Below, piece after piece: positions 5,227 to 6,718 of a DNA stretch of 6,718 nucleotides; the first letter of the stretch is position 1; the number at the start of each line of letters is the position of its first letter. The position numbers and the translations under genes were made by a program. Below the pieces are notes generated by a model. That model did no database searches. It had not been told where the DNA came from and was given only the letters and a program-made list of their open reading frames with translations. This stretch comes from Opitutaceae bacterium. GTDB lineage: Bacteria > Verrucomicrobiota > Verrucomicrobiae > Opitutales > Opitutaceae. The stretch is from the NCBI GenBank assembly GCA_031266495.1, contig JAISAX010000208.1, forward strand, positions 1 through 6,718, in the 5' to 3' direction.

Positions 5227-6477
5227 TCAGCTTTCGAGAAACACGACGCCGGGCAGGGCCTTGCCTTCGAGGAATTCGAGGCTGGCGCCGCCGCCGGTCG
5301 AACAGTGGCTGACCTTGTCGGCTACCTTGAACTTTTTCGCGGCCGTGGCGGTGTCGCCGCCGCCCACCACGGTGGTGGCGCCGGCTGCGGTGGCTTCGGC
5401 AACGGCGGCGGCTTGGGCGGCGGTGCCGGCTGCGAACTTTTCAAACTCGAACACGCCCGCGGGGCCGTTCCAGATGATGGTCTTGCTGGTCTTGATTGTC
5501 TCGCCGAAGAGCGCGATGGACTTCGGGCCGATGTCGAGCCCCATCCAGCCGTCGGGGATGCCGCCGGCGTCGTCCGCCGTTTTCGAGGCGGCGTCGGCGG
5601 CGAACGTGTCGGCAATGACGTAATCGACCGGGAGGACGATCTTCACGTTGCGGGCCCTGGCCTTCGCGACGAGTTCGGGGACGAGCTTCGCGCCTTCGGC
5701 GTCGAAGAGGCTGTTGCCGATGGCCATGCCGTTGACGATTTTTTTGAAGGTGAAGGCCATGCCGCCGCCGACGATGATGGCGTCGGCTTTCTCGATGAGG
5801 TTGTTGATGAGGGGAATCTTGTCCGCGATCTTGGCGCCGCCGAGGATGGCGAGGAGGGGGCGCCGCGGGTTGTCGAGGACCTTGGCGAAGGCGGTAAGCT
5901 CGGCCTCCATGAGGAAACCGGCGGCCTTGGCGGGGAGGTTGACGCCGACCATGGACGAGTGCGCGCGGTGGGCGGTGCCGAAGGCGTCGTTGACGTACAC
6001 GTCGGCGAGTTTGCCGAGGCTGGCGCGGAAGGCTTCGACGGTGGCCTTGTCGGCTTTTTCCGAGGTGCCGTCCTCGTTCTTGACCTTGCCTTCTTCCTCA
6101 ATGTGGAAGCGGAGGTTTTCGAGGAGGACGATGTCACCGGCCTTGAGGGCGCCGGGGGCGCAGGCGGCTTCGATGGCGGGGCCGACGCAGTCGTCGAGGA
6201 ATTTCACGGGTTTGCCGAGGAGTTTCGCGAGTTCGTCGGCGACGGGCTTGAGGGTGTACCTGGCGACTTTCCGTCCGTTGGGGCGGCCGAGGTGGCTGGC
6301 GAGGACGACCGCAGCGCCTTTTTCGAGGGCGTACCGGATCGTGGGGAGCGCGGCGACGATGCGCTGGTTGTTGGTGATGGCGCCGGTGGCCTTGTCCTGG
6401 GGGACGTTGAAATCGACGCGGATGAACACGCGTTTGCCGACAAGGTCGAGGTCGCGAATGGTTTTGAAGTCAGGCAT
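5227..6477 (-). CDS. pgk: Phosphoglycerate kinase
   Basis: This enzyme transfers phosphate between 1,3-bisphosphoglycerate and ADP, giving 3-phosphoglycerate and ATP, in glycolysis and in reverse in gluconeogenesis. It is a cytosolic two-domain monomer. The 416 residues are near the usual bacterial length. N-domain substrate-binding elements are RVDFNVP (20-26), SHLGRP (61-66), LENLRFH (119-125) and [13 protein letters not shown] (163-175). C-domain nucleotide-binding elements are [11 protein letters not shown] (211-221), GGGMAFTF (237-244), DIGPKS (315-320), WNGPAGVFE (336-344) and GGGDT (372-376), ending in the hinge region [18 protein letters not shown] (393-410). ATG 6477 gives the expected N-terminus with no Shine-Dalgarno sequence. 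tpiA follows 82 bp downstream. A glyceraldehyde-3-phosphate dehydrogenase gene, often next to pgk, is not adjacent here: the upstream side has a repeat-bearing gap and a divergent frame. No clear promoter could be assigned, although an A/T-rich tract at 6557-6571 lies about 90 bp upstream. Confidence 0.98.
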   Translation of the reverse strand: MPDFKTIRDLDLVGKRVFIRVDFNVPQDKATGAITNNQRIVAALPTIRYALEKGAAVVLASHLGRPNGRKVARYTLKPVADELAKLLGKPVKFLDDCVGPAIEAACAPGALKAGDIVLLENLRFHIEEEGKVKNEDGTSEKADKATVEAFRASLGKLADVYVNDAFGTAHRAHSSMVGVNLPAKAAGFLMEAELTAFAKVLDNPRRPLLAILGGAKIADKIPLINNLIEKADAIIVGGGMAFTFKKIVNGMAIGNSLFDAEGAKLVPELVAKARARNVKIVLPVDYVIADTFAADAASKTADDAGGIPDGWMGLDIGPKSIALFGETIKTSKTIIWNGPAGVFEFEKFAAGTAAQAAAVAEATAAGATTVVGGGDTATAAKKFKVADKVSHCSTGGGASLEFLEGKALPGVVFLES

Positions 6478-6566
6478 GATGGAAAGCCATCTAAAAAGGA
6501 GGGTTTCGCGGGGGGACGCAAGAACTTGGTGTCAGCGTCGCATCATGGAGCGAGGGTTTATTTTTT

Positions 6567-6612
6567 TACACAAAGGTCACAGAGCGGCGCAGCCGCAAGC
6601 GAAGTGAAGGGA
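6567..6612. repeat. Intergenic repeat-like block with GCGGC-gca-GCCGC hairpin
   Basis: In the gap upstream of pgk, the words ACACAAAGGTCACAGAG precede a tight hairpin (GCGGC at 6584-6588, GCCGC at 6592-6596, 3-base loop) and purine-rich GAAGTGAAGGGAAG. The CAAAGGTC word is shared with the arms of the inverted repeat at 4151-4272. From memory, ACACAAAGG-type words recur in intergenic regions of Verrucomicrobiota; I cannot count copies here. Confidence 0.35.
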
Positions 6613-6632
6613 AGCCGGGCATTCTGGTAGGC

Positions 6633-6718
6633 ATGGGAGATATGAAAAACCAGACATTACCGATTGAGCCCGGCGTCCCGGAGAGCTTTGTTAGCAAATT
6701 TGGGGGACAGATAACAGG
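6633..6718 (+). CDS. Start of an unidentified reading frame (3'-partial)
   Basis: From ATG 6633 (or ATG 6642, same frame) the frame stays open to the end of the window, about 28 codons: MGDMKNQTLPIEPGVPES then FVSKFGGQITG. There is no stop codon, and the composition looks protein-like. No good ribosome binding site is present; GGGAGA at 6635-6640 is too close to ATG 6642 to serve. It is divergent from pgk, with about 155 bp between the two starts. The FVSKFGGQITG ending faintly recalls the N-terminus of a multi-copy hypothetical, possibly mobile-element protein family in Verrucomicrobiota (SKF...ITGVLSG-type starts). That is memory only, and function is unknown. Confidence 0.4.
   Translation, partial: MGDMKNQTLPIEPGVPESFVSKFGGQIT

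Noticed and set aside
5191..6630. Long + strand open frame of 479 codons
   Set aside because: It is the antisense of pgk. It is Gly/Val/Asp/Glu-rich with no family character, while the minus strand encodes a complete phosphoglycerate kinase.

Overview
The window reads as a piece of a high-GC bacterial chromosome, most likely Verrucomicrobiota of the Opitutaceae type. This is an inference from the style of the glycolytic proteins and of the Bax inhibitor-1 protein, starts without Shine-Dalgarno sequences in the housekeeping genes, and intergenic spaces full of short AT-rich heptamer repeats and GC-rich hairpin repeats. No marker gene proves the lineage.

Left part (1-about 3380, + strand): a decayed, rearranged prophage-like remnant followed by a transposase remnant. 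It begins with the C-terminal end of a probable portal protein. Next come about 79 residues of the N-terminus of an SU10/DUF5309-like major capsid protein, cut off at about 660-685 and joined out of frame to the interior of a very large phage protein, probably a 'large polyvalent protein' carried in the virion. That large protein continues to about 2910 but is broken by a frameshift near 2371-2376 and an in-frame TAG at 2712-2714. At about 2900-2920 it runs, in frame, into the C-terminal half of a DDE (rve-type) transposase, so the open frame 2718-3500 encodes a chimera. The transposase-derived stretch ends just before, and its open frame reads through, the 3' end of a host gene.

Right part (3385-6477, - strand): three intact host genes. 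Transcribed from right to left they are pgk (phosphoglycerate kinase), tpiA (triosephosphate isomerase) and a Bax inhibitor-1/YccA-family seven-helix membrane protein. pgk and tpiA are 82 bp apart and probably form a lower-glycolysis operon. The BI-1 gene is separated from tpiA by a repeat-rich space of about 245-270 bp and is probably transcribed independently.

The spaces between genes carry the repeats. A 7-bp periodic AATTAAN array occurs both upstream of the capsid fragment and between tpiA and pgk. A 27-bp imperfect inverted repeat enclosing nested hairpins lies between the BI-1 gene and tpiA. At the far right (6633 onwards, + strand) the start of another reading frame runs out of the window. 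I see no rRNA, tRNA, CRISPR array or riboswitch. I do not see a convincing new biological system. The most unusual content is the chain of chimeric junctions in the left part and the repeat family in the gaps.
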